Shown here piece after piece: positions 15,471-24,163 of a stretch of DNA of 26,061 bases. Source of the stretch: CAZIUL01 sp964542475. GTDB taxonomy: Bacteria; Planctomycetota; B15-G4; CAYZWU01. The position numbers were made by a program, and so were the translations under genes. Location of the stretch: positions 1 through 26,061 of the forward strand of contig CAZIUL010000057.1 in the NCBI GenBank assembly GCA_964542475.1, in the 5' to 3' direction. The notes under the pieces are model-generated. The model was given only the letters and a program-made list of their open reading frames with translations, ran no database searches and was not told where the DNA came from. Positions within the stretch are counted from its first letter, which is position 1, and every line of letters begins with the position of its first letter.

Positions 15471-18340
15471 CTTTTCACCTCCCTGCCTGAAACGAAAACA
15501 CGCATCACACGGCTCTGTACCTCGAACGGGTCGCCTGAAAAGATGATGATGTCCGCGTCCTTGCCCGCCTCGATCGATCCGACCCGGTCATCGATCCCGT
15601 ACAAACTCGCCGGATTTTTTGTCAGCGCCAGCAGGGCGTGTTCAGCGCTCATGCCCATGCGCACGAAGTACGCCGCCATGAGAGGCAGTGTGCGGGCGCC
15701 GTCAGCAGCATCGCTCTGGAAAATCACTGTCACCCCTTTGCGCGCGAGTTCGTCAGCGAGCACGTATTGCTTTCCTTCCCGTGTGGACAGAACCGCCGGT
15801 GGAACCACAACGCCGGCTTCAGCCTTCTTTATGATGCCCGCTCTCTTGTATGCCTCTTCCGCGCCCAACAGACCAAGCCTGACCTTGTACTCGTCCACGA
15901 AAAGCTTGAGCACCTGCTCTATCTCAGGGGCTGTGCTCACCTCAACGAGCGCCGGAACCCTGCCCGCGAACATTGCCCTGTACGGCTCATACGCCTCGTT
16001 CAGCGGGGGAGGCTCGGGTCGTCCGTCCTTTGCCGTCTTTTTCCTGAACACCACCTTTGTCCTCGGTGCTTCCTTTTCGGTCCTGTCAGCTGTCAATTGC
16101 AGGCTCATCATCTGCCCCAGGCTGAGCGTGCCCTGCATGTGGTCTTCCCTGTCAAGCTCCGCTTCGATAACAGGCTTTCCAATCGGGGTTTGCACATCGA
16201 CCTCCATCCGTACGGTCTTTCCTTCGAGAGTGCCTTGGACCGGCACCTCTTCATCACCCCTGAAAAAGATCTGAACGGTGCCGCTGATAGAGTTTCCCGA
16301 CAGGCTCAGCTTGAGCGCGCCGGATTGAGGCGCGGGAAGCTGGTCCCCGGTGACCTCGTACTCCCAGGTCCCTGTGATCGGATCCGCTATCTCCTCCACC
16401 TTCTCCTCTCTTATGTTCTCTTTCTCTTTTTCTTTCTCTTTACCACCGTCCTTGCCTTTTTCCCCTTGTACAGCACTGCCTGGCTTGTCCGCGGCCTCCC
16501 GCTTTTTTGCCTGCTCCTCCTCCCATTTCTTTAAAGCTTCGTGGTATTTCGTCCAGGAATCAGCATACGTTTTCCCTGCTTTCAACGACGACCGCAAAGA
16601 ATCTACTCCAAGGACCGGATCCTTGTTCCTGAACGAAAACTTCACGGCTGCCAGATCATCAACAATCAGCCCGCCTCTCTCCAACGCGCACGTTTTGATG
16701 GCCGAAACAGGCACGCCCTTTGATGATGTCGTGTACGGAGCAAGCACCACCGTGGTGACCCCGGCGCCTGCCACCTCCGCGAATCGCGGCCCCGGCACGG
16801 CAACCGCGTCAGCCGGGGATATACCTGCAGACGGCGCAGTCCTGTCGCCTTCGAGCCCGAGGTGCCCGTGCCCGTCTATGAACCCCGGTGTCACAACAGC
16901 GTCCGGACCGGCATTCACAACCTTTGCTCCGGGCGGGCGCGGCACGCTCCGCCCCACCGCGCTGATCTTGCCGTCCTCTAGCAGGAGTTCGGCGTTTAGC
17001 AGCTCGGGACCTGCTCCCGTGAGTATCCTGCCCGCGCATATGACCAGGCTGCTTGTGCTTTGCGGGTGCGTGAATACCTCTTCTCCCGAAGAAAAAACCT
17101 TCATCACATGGGTGTTCACCATCAACGGTTTCCCGCTCAAAACCGCAAAATCCGCGTCCTTGCCGGGATCCAGGCTGCCGACCCGGTCGGCAACACCCAG
17201 TATCTCGGCGGGTACGCGTGTGATGGCTTCCATGGCTTTCATCGGGCACAAGCCGCCGCGCACCGCGGCCGCCGCAGCCATCAACACATCGCCTGCGCTG
17301 TTCGCGGCAGGAGGAACGATTGCGAAACGAACCCCGCTATCGGACAGTTTTGCCGCGGTATCAAAGCGCACATCAACCGTGTCCTGCTTGTACCCCTTGT
17401 CCTGTCCGGGGCGGTTCATCGGCAGGGGCACCTCCAGAACAACAGGAACATGCGCGTCTCTGACAGCATCGATCGATATGTGGCATTCCAAAGCCCCTGT
17501 GATGTAACCGTCCATTTGCAGCTCATCGATAAGCCTCAAACCGCCTTCAATGTCCGCAGCATGCCTGGCATCGATCCTGAGCAAAGGATCTGTCTCGAGC
17601 ATCGCTCCAAGGCTATCGAGATTGATGTCGAACTTGTGTGCCGCCCCGGCTCCTTCTTTCCTGTATTCCAGGGCTTTTTCAAAGCTCTCGCGGATTTCAA
17701 TACACTGGCTGAGGCGTGATCCGGGGCGCTGTGGAACTGACGGCGGTATCTTGTTTTGCGAGTAAGCCGGCAACGGGTACTCCTGCAGCGGGGGCGTTTT
17801 GAAAGCGCCCTCGCCCAGGTTGATACAGAGCTCGCCTATCCGCTTCAGAAGCCTTTTTTCGACAGTAGAGCCGGCCAGCTTGACAACAGAGCCCGTACCG
17901 GAAACCAGGCGGTTCTTTCCGGGGTTGAGAAAAACCGTTGTCACGCCGCATGACAGGCTCAGGCTTCGGTTCGCGTACATGTCGAATCCGTCGATCGCCC
18001 TGTACCTGGCTGATACGGTCTCCTTGCCCCCCCTTGCGTTTACCATCCCAGTGTCAGCCAAAACCAAGCCGGGAACCACCACCGAATCGCTGAACTCAAG
18101 CACAGGAATTCCCGGCGGAACCTCGATGTCGCTGCCCAGAGCTTCTATTCGGCCATCCCGAACAATCATGATCCCGTCCCTCAAAAAAGGCGGGACCTCG
18201 CCCGTTGAGGAAAGTGTGTATATCCATCCGGCGCGCACCGCGTATACATTCGGGGATTCGATATCGTTCTTACCGTTCGGTCGGGCCAACGAAGCAAAAG
18301 CAAGCGCAAGCACTCCGACCCATGTCATACGCCAAAGCAT
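15467..18340 (-). CDS. exported double amidohydrolase-fold protein with inserted beta domain (operon gene 5)
   Basis: This protein has 957 residues. ATG 18340 follows GAGGAG, which overlaps the preceding TAA stop. The signal peptide is residues 1-20. Domain one (about 30-425) reads PGLVLADTG at 90-98, so HxH is lost. The next conserved His site is Asp257 (RIDARHAADI). Domain two (about 430-957) has PGFIDGHGH with His491 and His493, and Asp877 in FQSDAADG. The two middle His ligands are replaced (LVEVSTAPEI and RLGLLGAEEA). Domain two carries an insertion: a charged stretch (about 605-650) followed by a beta-rich module (about 655-755, ITGTWEYEVTG ... GTVQIFFRG ... MQGTLSLGQ) resembling a small lipocalin-like barrel. 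Each domain has its own GKDADF or GKDADI closing motif, indicating a true gene fusion. Domain two might be weakly active; domain one probably is not. Confidence 0.87.
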   Translation of the reverse strand: MLWRMTWVGVLALAFASLARPNGKNDIESPNVYAVRAGWIYTLSSTGEVPPFLRDGIMIVRDGRIEALGSDIEVPPGIPVLEFSDSVVVPGLVLADTGMVNARGGKETVSARYRAIDGFDMYANRSLSLSCGVTTVFLNPGKNRLVSGTGSVVKLAGSTVEKRLLKRIGELCINLGEGAFKTPPLQEYPLPAYSQNKIPPSVPQRPGSRLSQCIEIRESFEKALEYRKEGAGAAHKFDINLDSLGAMLETDPLLRIDARHAADIEGGLRLIDELQMDGYITGALECHISIDAVRDAHVPVVLEVPLPMNRPGQDKGYKQDTVDVRFDTAAKLSDSGVRFAIVPPAANSAGDVLMAAAAAVRGGLCPMKAMEAITRVPAEILGVADRVGSLDPGKDADFAVLSGKPLMVNTHVMKVFSSGEEVFTHPQSTSSLVICAGRILTGAGPELLNAELLLEDGKISAVGRSVPRPPGAKVVNAGPDAVVTPGFIDGHGHLGLEGDRTAPSAGISPADAVAVPGPRFAEVAGAGVTTVVLAPYTTSSKGVPVSAIKTCALERGGLIVDDLAAVKFSFRNKDPVLGVDSLRSSLKAGKTYADSWTKYHEALKKWEEEQAKKREAADKPGSAVQGEKGKDGGKEKEKEKENIREEKVEEIADPITGTWEYEVTGDQLPAPQSGALKLSLSGNSISGTVQIFFRGDEEVPVQGTLEGKTVRMEVDVQTPIGKPVIEAELDREDHMQGTLSLGQMMSLQLTADRTEKEAPRTKVVFRKKTAKDGRPEPPPLNEAYEPYRAMFAGRVPALVEVSTAPEIEQVLKLFVDEYKVRLGLLGAEEAYKRAGIIKKAEAGVVVPPAVLSTREGKQYVLADELARKGVTVIFQSDAADGARTLPLMAAYFVRMGMSAEHALLALTKNPASLYGIDDRVGSIEAGKDADIIIFSGDPFEVQSRVMRVFVSGREVKR

Positions 18341-18343
18341 CTC

Positions 18344-19759
18344 TTACTCCTCGTCTTCCGGATCTTTGCCCGGGTCTTTTTTGTTCTCTTCGGTCTCCTC
18401 TGCCACCTCGGCTTCTTCGATGTTCTCTGTTTCCCCTGTAGGAGAAAGCTCTTTTCCGGTGAGCAGCTCCTCGAGTCGGTAGTCCTTTTCCTTTTCGTAG
18501 ACAACGCATCCCTCGATCACCACCTTTTCCACCCAGGTTTCGCTGTCAAGGGGATCACCGCTCAATATCAGGAGGTTGGCATCCATGCCGGGCGCGATCG
18601 CGCCGACCCTGTCCTTCAGCCCGATCGCCGCTGCAGGGGCGGTTGTGATCGCTTCAAGCGCGGTTTGCCTAGGTATGCCGTTCCGTACAAGAGTTGCGGC
18701 CTGATACCAGAGGTAGCGCATCCCGAACGCCAGGTTCGGGTCCGAACGTATCGCGAACGGGATTTTGGCATCGTAAAAAACCGCCGGCACGAAGATCTCT
18801 TCCTCGTCGCCGGTTATGGGATCTTTTTTCAGATAAACCATGTCAGGCCCGAGAATGACCGGCCTCGCGCATTCCTTCAACCGTTCGACCGCCTTGTAGC
18901 ATTCGCTGCCGAGAACGAACACGACACGCTTCATGAAACCATGCTCCTCAGCGACATCGATCGCATGAATCACATCCATGGGCGCGGCGCAATACACGAA
19001 GGTGTTGAGCTCGCCATTTGTAAGCCGGACAAGGTTGAAGTGCTTGAAATCGATATCTTCGTCTTTTACGAGCGATAGCCCTCGTTTCCGCGCTTCAGCA
19101 GGTCCCGCGTCAATGCTCTTGTCCTCGCGCTTCAGCTTCTCCTCGTACTTGGATTCCGCCAGGTCCTCCATGTACCGGTCAAGCTCGTGGAAGGTCTCCC
19201 GGAATGTAGCCATCTGGATCATTCTGTCGAAACCGGATTTTGGTGCGAACGACAGGATTATTCCGGCGTCCGCCTGCACGGTCATCTCCTCCACGGTCAT
19301 CCCGATCGGTTTCACTACCCTGGCAATCCCGCCGATAACGGTGTTGCCTCCCTGGGATATGAACAGTGTCGATATGCCGTCCCTGAGAGCATCCTCGAAG
19401 TGTACGCTGGAAGGGTCCAGCGCGTCATACACATCGAGGAAGGGAACAACGGGAAGGCTCTCGTTCGTGCGATCCAGGCCGCGCTGCGTGAACGCTTCCA
19501 CCATGCCCGGAAAGACCGTGCTTTGCCCGGCATCCACTACCCAGTAGTCGTACGGTATCTTCAGCCCATGGCCCACGGCCTCGATCTTTCCGTCCCTGAT
19601 GAGGATCACACCTTGTTCGATCACATCGCCTGTCATGGGGATGATCCGCCCGGCTTTGACCGCTACCTTGTCCGGACCCGCGATCGAATGCCCGAATGCA
19701 CTGAACGCGAGGCATCCGGCTATCAAGGCTGCGGCTGCGGTTTTCAATATAGGCATCAT
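18344..19759 (-). CDS. exported amidohydrolase-fold protein with acidic tail (operon gene 4)
   Basis: The product is 471 residues from ATG 19759, four bases after AGGAG and one base after the TGA of the preceding gene. A second ATG (19756) follows at once. The longer frame to 19855 runs inside the previous gene and lacks a signal peptide, so I reject it. Residues 1-24 are the signal peptide. The first motif reads PGMVEAFTQ (84-92), with Phe90 and Gln92 in place of the His pair. An Asp remains in IRSDPNLAFG, the usual catalytic-Asp place. It closes with RVGAIAPGMDANLLILSGDPLD. The last 45 residues are very acidic (ENIEEAEVAEETEENK and onward). Likely a pseudoenzyme of the array. Confidence 0.86.
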   Translation of the reverse strand: MMPILKTAAAALIAGCLAFSAFGHSIAGPDKVAVKAGRIIPMTGDVIEQGVILIRDGKIEAVGHGLKIPYDYWVVDAGQSTVFPGMVEAFTQRGLDRTNESLPVVPFLDVYDALDPSSVHFEDALRDGISTLFISQGGNTVIGGIARVVKPIGMTVEEMTVQADAGIILSFAPKSGFDRMIQMATFRETFHELDRYMEDLAESKYEEKLKREDKSIDAGPAEARKRGLSLVKDEDIDFKHFNLVRLTNGELNTFVYCAAPMDVIHAIDVAEEHGFMKRVVFVLGSECYKAVERLKECARPVILGPDMVYLKKDPITGDEEEIFVPAVFYDAKIPFAIRSDPNLAFGMRYLWYQAATLVRNGIPRQTALEAITTAPAAAIGLKDRVGAIAPGMDANLLILSGDPLDSETWVEKVVIEGCVVYEKEKDYRLEELLTGKELSPTGETENIEEAEVAEETEENKKDPGKDPEDEE

Positions 19760-19760
19760 T

Positions 19761-21086
19761 TCACTCCTGTCCCTTACTTTTGTCGCCCGGGGTCTTGTCC
19801 TTGTCCCCTGCGGCAGATCCTTCGGTTGAAACCATTTCGTCGTCCATGTACACAACCTCGCCCCCTATCATGACCAGGGCGGGTTTCGAAGCCGGGGAAA
19901 ACGGCTTTCCGTTCCACAAAACAAGGTCCGCATCCAGCCCGGGCCTGATGGCGCCAATCCGGTCGGCAAGATCGAGTATGCGCGCAGGGGTTGCGGTGGT
20001 TGCAACGAGAGCGTCTGAAAACGGCAGGCCGAAGCGAATGGCAAGGCAGGCCTGCCCCGGGAGCGCGTCTTCGCCTTCAAGGCCGCCGGCTGTCAGCGCA
20101 AGCGGAATCCCGGCGTCAGCAAGAAGCCCCGCGGTGTTTAGACAAGGTATTACATTTCTTCTCCAGCCGCCGGCATCTACGAAAATCGGGCCGAAGATCA
20201 CGCATGCCCCGCATTCCTTCAGCTCCGGAATGCACCTGTACGATTCCAATCCCTCTTCGAGCACGACTTTGAATCCGAACTCCTTTGCGAAGCGGATGGC
20301 GGACCATATGTCGATGTCTTTCCTGGCCTGGATCCTGAACGGTATCTCATCATCGAGAACCTTGGCAAGGATCTCCAGGGAAGGGTCGTGCCCGGGCCTT
20401 TCATCGCCCTGCTTCGCGCGCTTTGCCTTGTAAACGCCTGCATCATGAAACGCCTTGCGGAACACCCAGGTCATGCCCATGCGCGTGGTAGGCCTTCGCG
20501 TCATAAAAGTAACATTACCCCCGGGCGTACGGTTGTACGCGCCGCGCTGCCACGCCTCAGGCCCGAGGCAAGCGCCTACCGCTGATTCGGCGTTCAGAAC
20601 CCGCTCGTCGGGCGGGCCTGCCGTTTTCACGACAGCACCCCTGCCGCCAATCACGCTTCCCGGGCCGGGGGTAATGTACACGGTTGTCACTCCCCTTTCG
20701 GCCAAACGGTTGAACTCCTGAGATCCCAAGTCCACCGCGTCTATGGTCAACAGCTCCGGAACGACCTCGTCGGAATGCTCAGCCCAGGAGGATTTCGAAA
20801 TGATCCCCGCTGTACAAGCAGCGTCGATCAGTCCGGGAGTGAGCTCTCCTTCGGACCGGCACACGAAAATCTGAAAGTCCCCGGGCAGCTTGAAACCCGT
20901 GCCAATCTCATGAATCCGGCCTTCTTTTACGATGACGCATCCGTCGTTTACAACGGTTCCGTCATCCAGGTAAATCCGTGACGCCTTTATTGCTTTCAGA
21001 GATGACGCGTCCGTTCTTTTCTTCTCTTCAGCGCTGCCCCGAGGGAGAAAAAGACACAGAAGGATAAAAACAAGGTACACTCTCAC
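19761..21086 (-). CDS. exported amidohydrolase-fold protein, all metal ligands replaced (operon gene 3)
   Basis: This protein has 441 residues. GTG 21086 overlaps the preceding stop (GTGA) and follows AAAGGAG by about eight bases. The signal peptide is residues 1-19. The first motif is PGLIDAACT (84-92), with Ala90 and Thr92 where His is expected. The second-site segment RIQARKDIDIWSAIRFAKEFGF and the following VVLEEGLESY align well with the family pattern in which these Gln and Glu positions are His. The Asp loop reads LALTAGGLEG. The protein closes with RIGAIRPGLDADLVLWNGKPF. Because the surrounding sequence is well conserved while every ligand is changed, this is the clearest pseudoenzyme in the array. 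It is coupled at both ends. Confidence 0.87.
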   Translation of the reverse strand: MRVYLVFILLCLFLPRGSAEEKKRTDASSLKAIKASRIYLDDGTVVNDGCVIVKEGRIHEIGTGFKLPGDFQIFVCRSEGELTPGLIDAACTAGIISKSSWAEHSDEVVPELLTIDAVDLGSQEFNRLAERGVTTVYITPGPGSVIGGRGAVVKTAGPPDERVLNAESAVGACLGPEAWQRGAYNRTPGGNVTFMTRRPTTRMGMTWVFRKAFHDAGVYKAKRAKQGDERPGHDPSLEILAKVLDDEIPFRIQARKDIDIWSAIRFAKEFGFKVVLEEGLESYRCIPELKECGACVIFGPIFVDAGGWRRNVIPCLNTAGLLADAGIPLALTAGGLEGEDALPGQACLAIRFGLPFSDALVATTATPARILDLADRIGAIRPGLDADLVLWNGKPFSPASKPALVMIGGEVVYMDDEMVSTEGSAAGDKDKTPGDKSKGQE

Positions 21087-22282
21087 TTCAGCTCTCCTTT
21101 CCGCGTCCAGGCTTCCTTGCCGTCCACGTACACGACGATCAGCCGGGCTTCCATATCCGCGGGATGGCTGCTGAAAACCGCGATGTCAGCGTCCATTCCC
21201 GAGGCAAGTGTTCCCACCCTTTTGGAAAGCCCTGCTGTTTCGGCAGCGCCGGAGGTCAGAGCTTTCAAGGCCTCGCCCGTGTCCAGACCCCCTTTTACTG
21301 CAAGTGCTGCTGTGAGTCTCAGGAACGCCGGGCTTTTGCCAGGGCTTTTCGATGCGAAAGCGATCGGAACTCCTGCTTTGCAAACGGCGGCAGGCGCCCT
21401 AAGAACCGCCTCCGGAGTGGACAGGTCAAAAGGGCCGAACACGAGGGGGATTCCTTTTCCTTTCAGGGAATCCACGACCTTGAGAGCTTCGGAGCCGCCG
21501 AGGATGGCCATGTCGATTCCATGCCGCCCCGCCAGTTCGATACCGGACAGGATGTCGTGCGCTTCATCCGCCACAAAAAAGCCCGGTGTCTTGCCGCGCA
21601 CGAGCCGGGCAAGGATGTCGCTGCTGTCCTTTTGATCCGGGCGCGCGGCCTGATCAAGGATTCGACGCAAGAGATCAGACGCCCCTATCCTGGAAGTTGG
21701 AAGGCGTGTGCTCTTGAAGCATGAGTTCGACACGGTCATGAAAACCGGGCCGCAGGAGCAAAGCATCCTGTTGTCGCGTTTCTTCCCCCATGTCTTCACT
21801 GCCGCGGCACAGCCGCCTATGACGTTTTCCGCGGATGGGGCCAGCAGCACCGTGGTTGTGCCGCATCTGAGGGCTTTATCGAAATCCTGGTGATGCGCAT
21901 CGAACACATCAGCCATTCGCAGTTCGGGCTGTACCGCTGATGCGGGCTCTGACCGGTCGTTTTGGGCGCCATGCGCGGTGCAAAGATCGATCAAACCGGG
22001 ACAGATAACAGCATCATCGTACTCCCGGATCTCCACATTGTCAGACAGGACCGTACCAGCAGGAACCACAGATTCTACCTTTGATCCTTTGAGTAAAACG
22101 TACCCGTTCTGAATGCACTTCCCGTCGCCTGTGAAGATTTTCGATGCTGTCAATGCGACGCGCACGCTTTCCCGGTCCTGGGAAATCACATGCGGCGTCA
22201 TTAAAAACACGGCTGCCACAAGAGCTGTTGCCATGGTTTTCAGAAGAGGTCCTGCCCTGCTTTGTTTTTTTGATATGCGCAT
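21083..22282 (-). CDS. exported amidohydrolase-fold protein, metal site lost (operon gene 2)
   Basis: This 399-residue protein starts at ATG 22282, with only a weak ribosome binding site (GGAAC, about six bases upstream). A Met at position 17 is the next option but has no better site. The n-region is long and basic, then a hydrophobic core at about residues 17-34. The first motif is PGLIDLCTA (95-103), with Cys101 and Ala103 replacing HxH. The segment GIDMAILGGSEALKVVDSLKGKG fits the strand where a metal His normally sits, and here it is absent. It closes with RVGTLASGMDADIAVFSSHPAD. It is the shortest member and lacks the charged insertion. It overlaps the next gene's start. An 83-base gap separates it from operon gene 1. 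Confidence 0.85.
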   Translation of the reverse strand: MRISKKQSRAGPLLKTMATALVAAVFLMTPHVISQDRESVRVALTASKIFTGDGKCIQNGYVLLKGSKVESVVPAGTVLSDNVEIREYDDAVICPGLIDLCTAHGAQNDRSEPASAVQPELRMADVFDAHHQDFDKALRCGTTTVLLAPSAENVIGGCAAAVKTWGKKRDNRMLCSCGPVFMTVSNSCFKSTRLPTSRIGASDLLRRILDQAARPDQKDSSDILARLVRGKTPGFFVADEAHDILSGIELAGRHGIDMAILGGSEALKVVDSLKGKGIPLVFGPFDLSTPEAVLRAPAAVCKAGVPIAFASKSPGKSPAFLRLTAALAVKGGLDTGEALKALTSGAAETAGLSKRVGTLASGMDADIAVFSSHPADMEARLIVVYVDGKEAWTRKGELK

Positions 22283-22365
22283 TTTTAGGTTCCGTTACCA
22301 GATGAGTCCGGCCCGGCCCGTGCCCTCGGCGCTGCCAGAAGGCCCGGCCACGCATCGTTCGGCTT

Positions 22366-23907
22366 TCATCGCTCGTAAACAACTTTTCCATCTATAATAA
22401 CAAGGTCTACTGTTGTGCCGCTCTTTAAGGGATCGCCGCTCAGGATCACGATGTCAGCGTCCTTGCCTTTTTCGATGGTTCCGATCCTGTCATCCAGACG
22501 CAGTATCCGCGCGGGAGACGCTGTTATCGATTCTAGAGCCTTTTGGGGTGCGAGCCCCGCCCCGGCAGCGCATGCGGCATTGATCGCGAGGAAACGGGTT
22601 TCACGAGATGATCGGCCCGACCCGGCGATAGCGATTCGCACCTCTTTTTCGACCATCTTCGCCGCACACGCGGGATCGTGGAAAAAGAACTCGTTCATCT
22701 CCTTTTCCACGGGCCTCTGCACGGCCCCAAGTATCACGGGCACTCCGGCTTTTTTTATTTCGCCTGCCACGAGGTGCCCCTCAGTGCATCCCACGAGAAC
22801 AAGGTCAAGATGGTACTCGTGTCCCATGTCGATTACCTTCAGTATGTCAGCGGCTCGGTGGACCTCGCACATAAAAGCCATATCCCCCTGCATCGCCTTT
22901 AGGAGGTACTCCTTCTTGATGTCGTACGAGGGACGTTTCGGCTTTTCCGGCTTTTCCGGCTTTTCCTTGTCTTCCTTGGATTCTCCTTTTTTCCCCTTCT
23001 CATCGCCGGATTCAGCGTCGGCAAGCAGTAAAGCGTTTCCGTTCTCTTTCTTTTTCTCCTTCTCTTTGCCGCGCCTTCCCTCGTCTTTCCCTTTCTCTTT
23101 ACCCTTTTTCTCGTCTCCCTTGCTCTCTTCATCCTCGCCCTTTTGAGGCCCTTTTTCCTCTTCGGGCTCTTTCTTTTCCTCTTTTTCGAGGCTGTCTTCG
23201 TACTTTTTCAGCTCTTCGCGATACATCTCCCACGCTTCTTCGTAGCTCTTCGCGTCCTTGAAAGCCTTTTCCATGGAAGCTATCGTTTTCAGGCGTGCAA
23301 ACGGTTTTCCCAGAAAACCAACTCCCACACCGGCTTTCAGTGCCGCGTCCTCTTTCAGAACCATCTGTCCCGTATCAGCACCCGGAACCAGCTTCACTAC
23401 GGATACGCGCCCCGAAAAGCCACTGCCTGCAGGGGGTGAAAGCGCGATGGATGTCACTCCCTGCGCAACGATCAATTCGATCTCTTCCGCTTCAAAGGGA
23501 TCGAACAGGTCCAGCACGTCGGAGTCGATCCTTTTCGTATTGGAAGCGCTGGTAAGCAGGGAACAGGAGTTCGCATCTATTAAGCCCGGTATTACCGTTT
23601 TGCCGGATGCGTCTATGATCCTGGCTCCCCTGGGAGCTTTGATCTGATCATCGACAGCACGAATCTTCCCGGACACGATCAGGACGGAGCCGCTGGTGTA
23701 CTCCCGCCCGGCCATGGTCACGATCTTTCCGCCCTTTATGAGGCAGGCGCTGGAACGCGCCGGTTTTCCCCTGCGGTTGTTTTGAGCGGGCTCCTGTTGA
23801 CTTAAAAGCGGGGAGGTATGCGAAACATATACCAGAACGAAAAGGACTGCCGCGGTAATAAGGGTAAAGGACCGTTTTTTGGGAAGAGGTAAATACGTGT
23901 ATGCCAT
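22366..23907 (-). CDS. exported amidohydrolase-fold protein with charged insertion (operon gene 1)
   Basis: This 513-residue protein starts at ATG 23907, five bases after GAGG. A basic n-region (PKKRS) and hydrophobic core at about 12-30 give a signal peptide or anchor. The first motif is PGLIDANSC (107-115), with Asn113 and Cys115 in place of the His pair. A family His survives at 350 in CEVHRAADI. Residues about 225-325 are a Lys/Glu-rich insertion; within it KENGNALLLADAESGDEK echoes the NGN...LAD...GDEK segment of operon gene 7, so the two insertions are probably related. The Asp loop is IAIAGSGRSS. It closes with RIGTIEKGKDADIVILSGDP. First gene of the eight-gene operon. Confidence 0.86.
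   Translation of the reverse strand: MAYTYLPLPKKRSFTLITAAVLFVLVYVSHTSPLLSQQEPAQNNRRGKPARSSACLIKGGKIVTMAGREYTSGSVLIVSGKIRAVDDQIKAPRGARIIDASGKTVIPGLIDANSCSLLTSASNTKRIDSDVLDLFDPFEAEEIELIVAQGVTSIALSPPAGSGFSGRVSVVKLVPGADTGQMVLKEDAALKAGVGVGFLGKPFARLKTIASMEKAFKDAKSYEEAWEMYREELKKYEDSLEKEEKKEPEEEKGPQKGEDEESKGDEKKGKEKGKDEGRRGKEKEKKKENGNALLLADAESGDEKGKKGESKEDKEKPEKPEKPKRPSYDIKKEYLLKAMQGDMAFMCEVHRAADILKVIDMGHEYHLDLVLVGCTEGHLVAGEIKKAGVPVILGAVQRPVEKEMNEFFFHDPACAAKMVEKEVRIAIAGSGRSSRETRFLAINAACAAGAGLAPQKALESITASPARILRLDDRIGTIEKGKDADIVILSGDPLKSGTTVDLVIIDGKVVYER
22941..22966 (-). repeat. 9-bp in-gene repeat encoding Lys-Pro-Glu units
   Basis: The unit gcttttccg occurs nearly three times in a row inside the first amidohydrolase-like gene and encodes the EKPEKPEKPK stretch at the end of the charged insertion. 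Such in-frame repeats can change length by slippage without breaking the frame. Confidence 0.6.
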
Positions 23908-24163
23908 TTAAACCTCGAAGTAACTCGACAAAAATCACTCGTCAGAAACACAAACGATCAGGTTCAATTCGACCGAAATCGAGAAAAGGGGTGCATGTCA
24001 TACAAAGGAAGGTATGAAAATAACCGCTCAAAAAACTCATTTCAAGGATAGAGCGAAAAGAAAATCGGGGAGGGGGCCGGATGAAGAAAGAGAACCGTGG
24101 GGGCGGTTCGCGAACAGCCCTTACCGGAAGATGACCACACACAGGGGGTTGCCCCTACGCCCG
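23908..24163. other. 256-base gap between gpsA and the amidohydrolase operon
   Basis: This gap must hold the end of the plsY-gpsA transcript and the start of the amidohydrolase operon, both on the minus strand. The only site I can support is the GAGG ribosome binding site before ATG 23907. A five-pair hairpin (agggg 24143-24147 with cccct 24152-24156) follows gpsA but has no U tract. No convincing -35/-10 pair was found. No ORF with coding character is seen. Confidence 0.5.

Noticed and set aside
15189..16274. 361-codon plus-strand ORF spanning two amidohydrolase genes
   Set aside because: It crosses the junction of two coupled minus-strand genes with clear family motifs; its own translation has no recognisable domain.
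19760..19855. 32-codon N-terminal extension of operon gene 4
   Set aside because: It lies wholly inside the preceding gene. The internal ATG at 19759 has AGGAG at good spacing and starts a proper signal peptide.
24143..24156. Intrinsic terminator after gpsA
   Set aside because: The stem has only five pairs, with no U tract on the minus strand.
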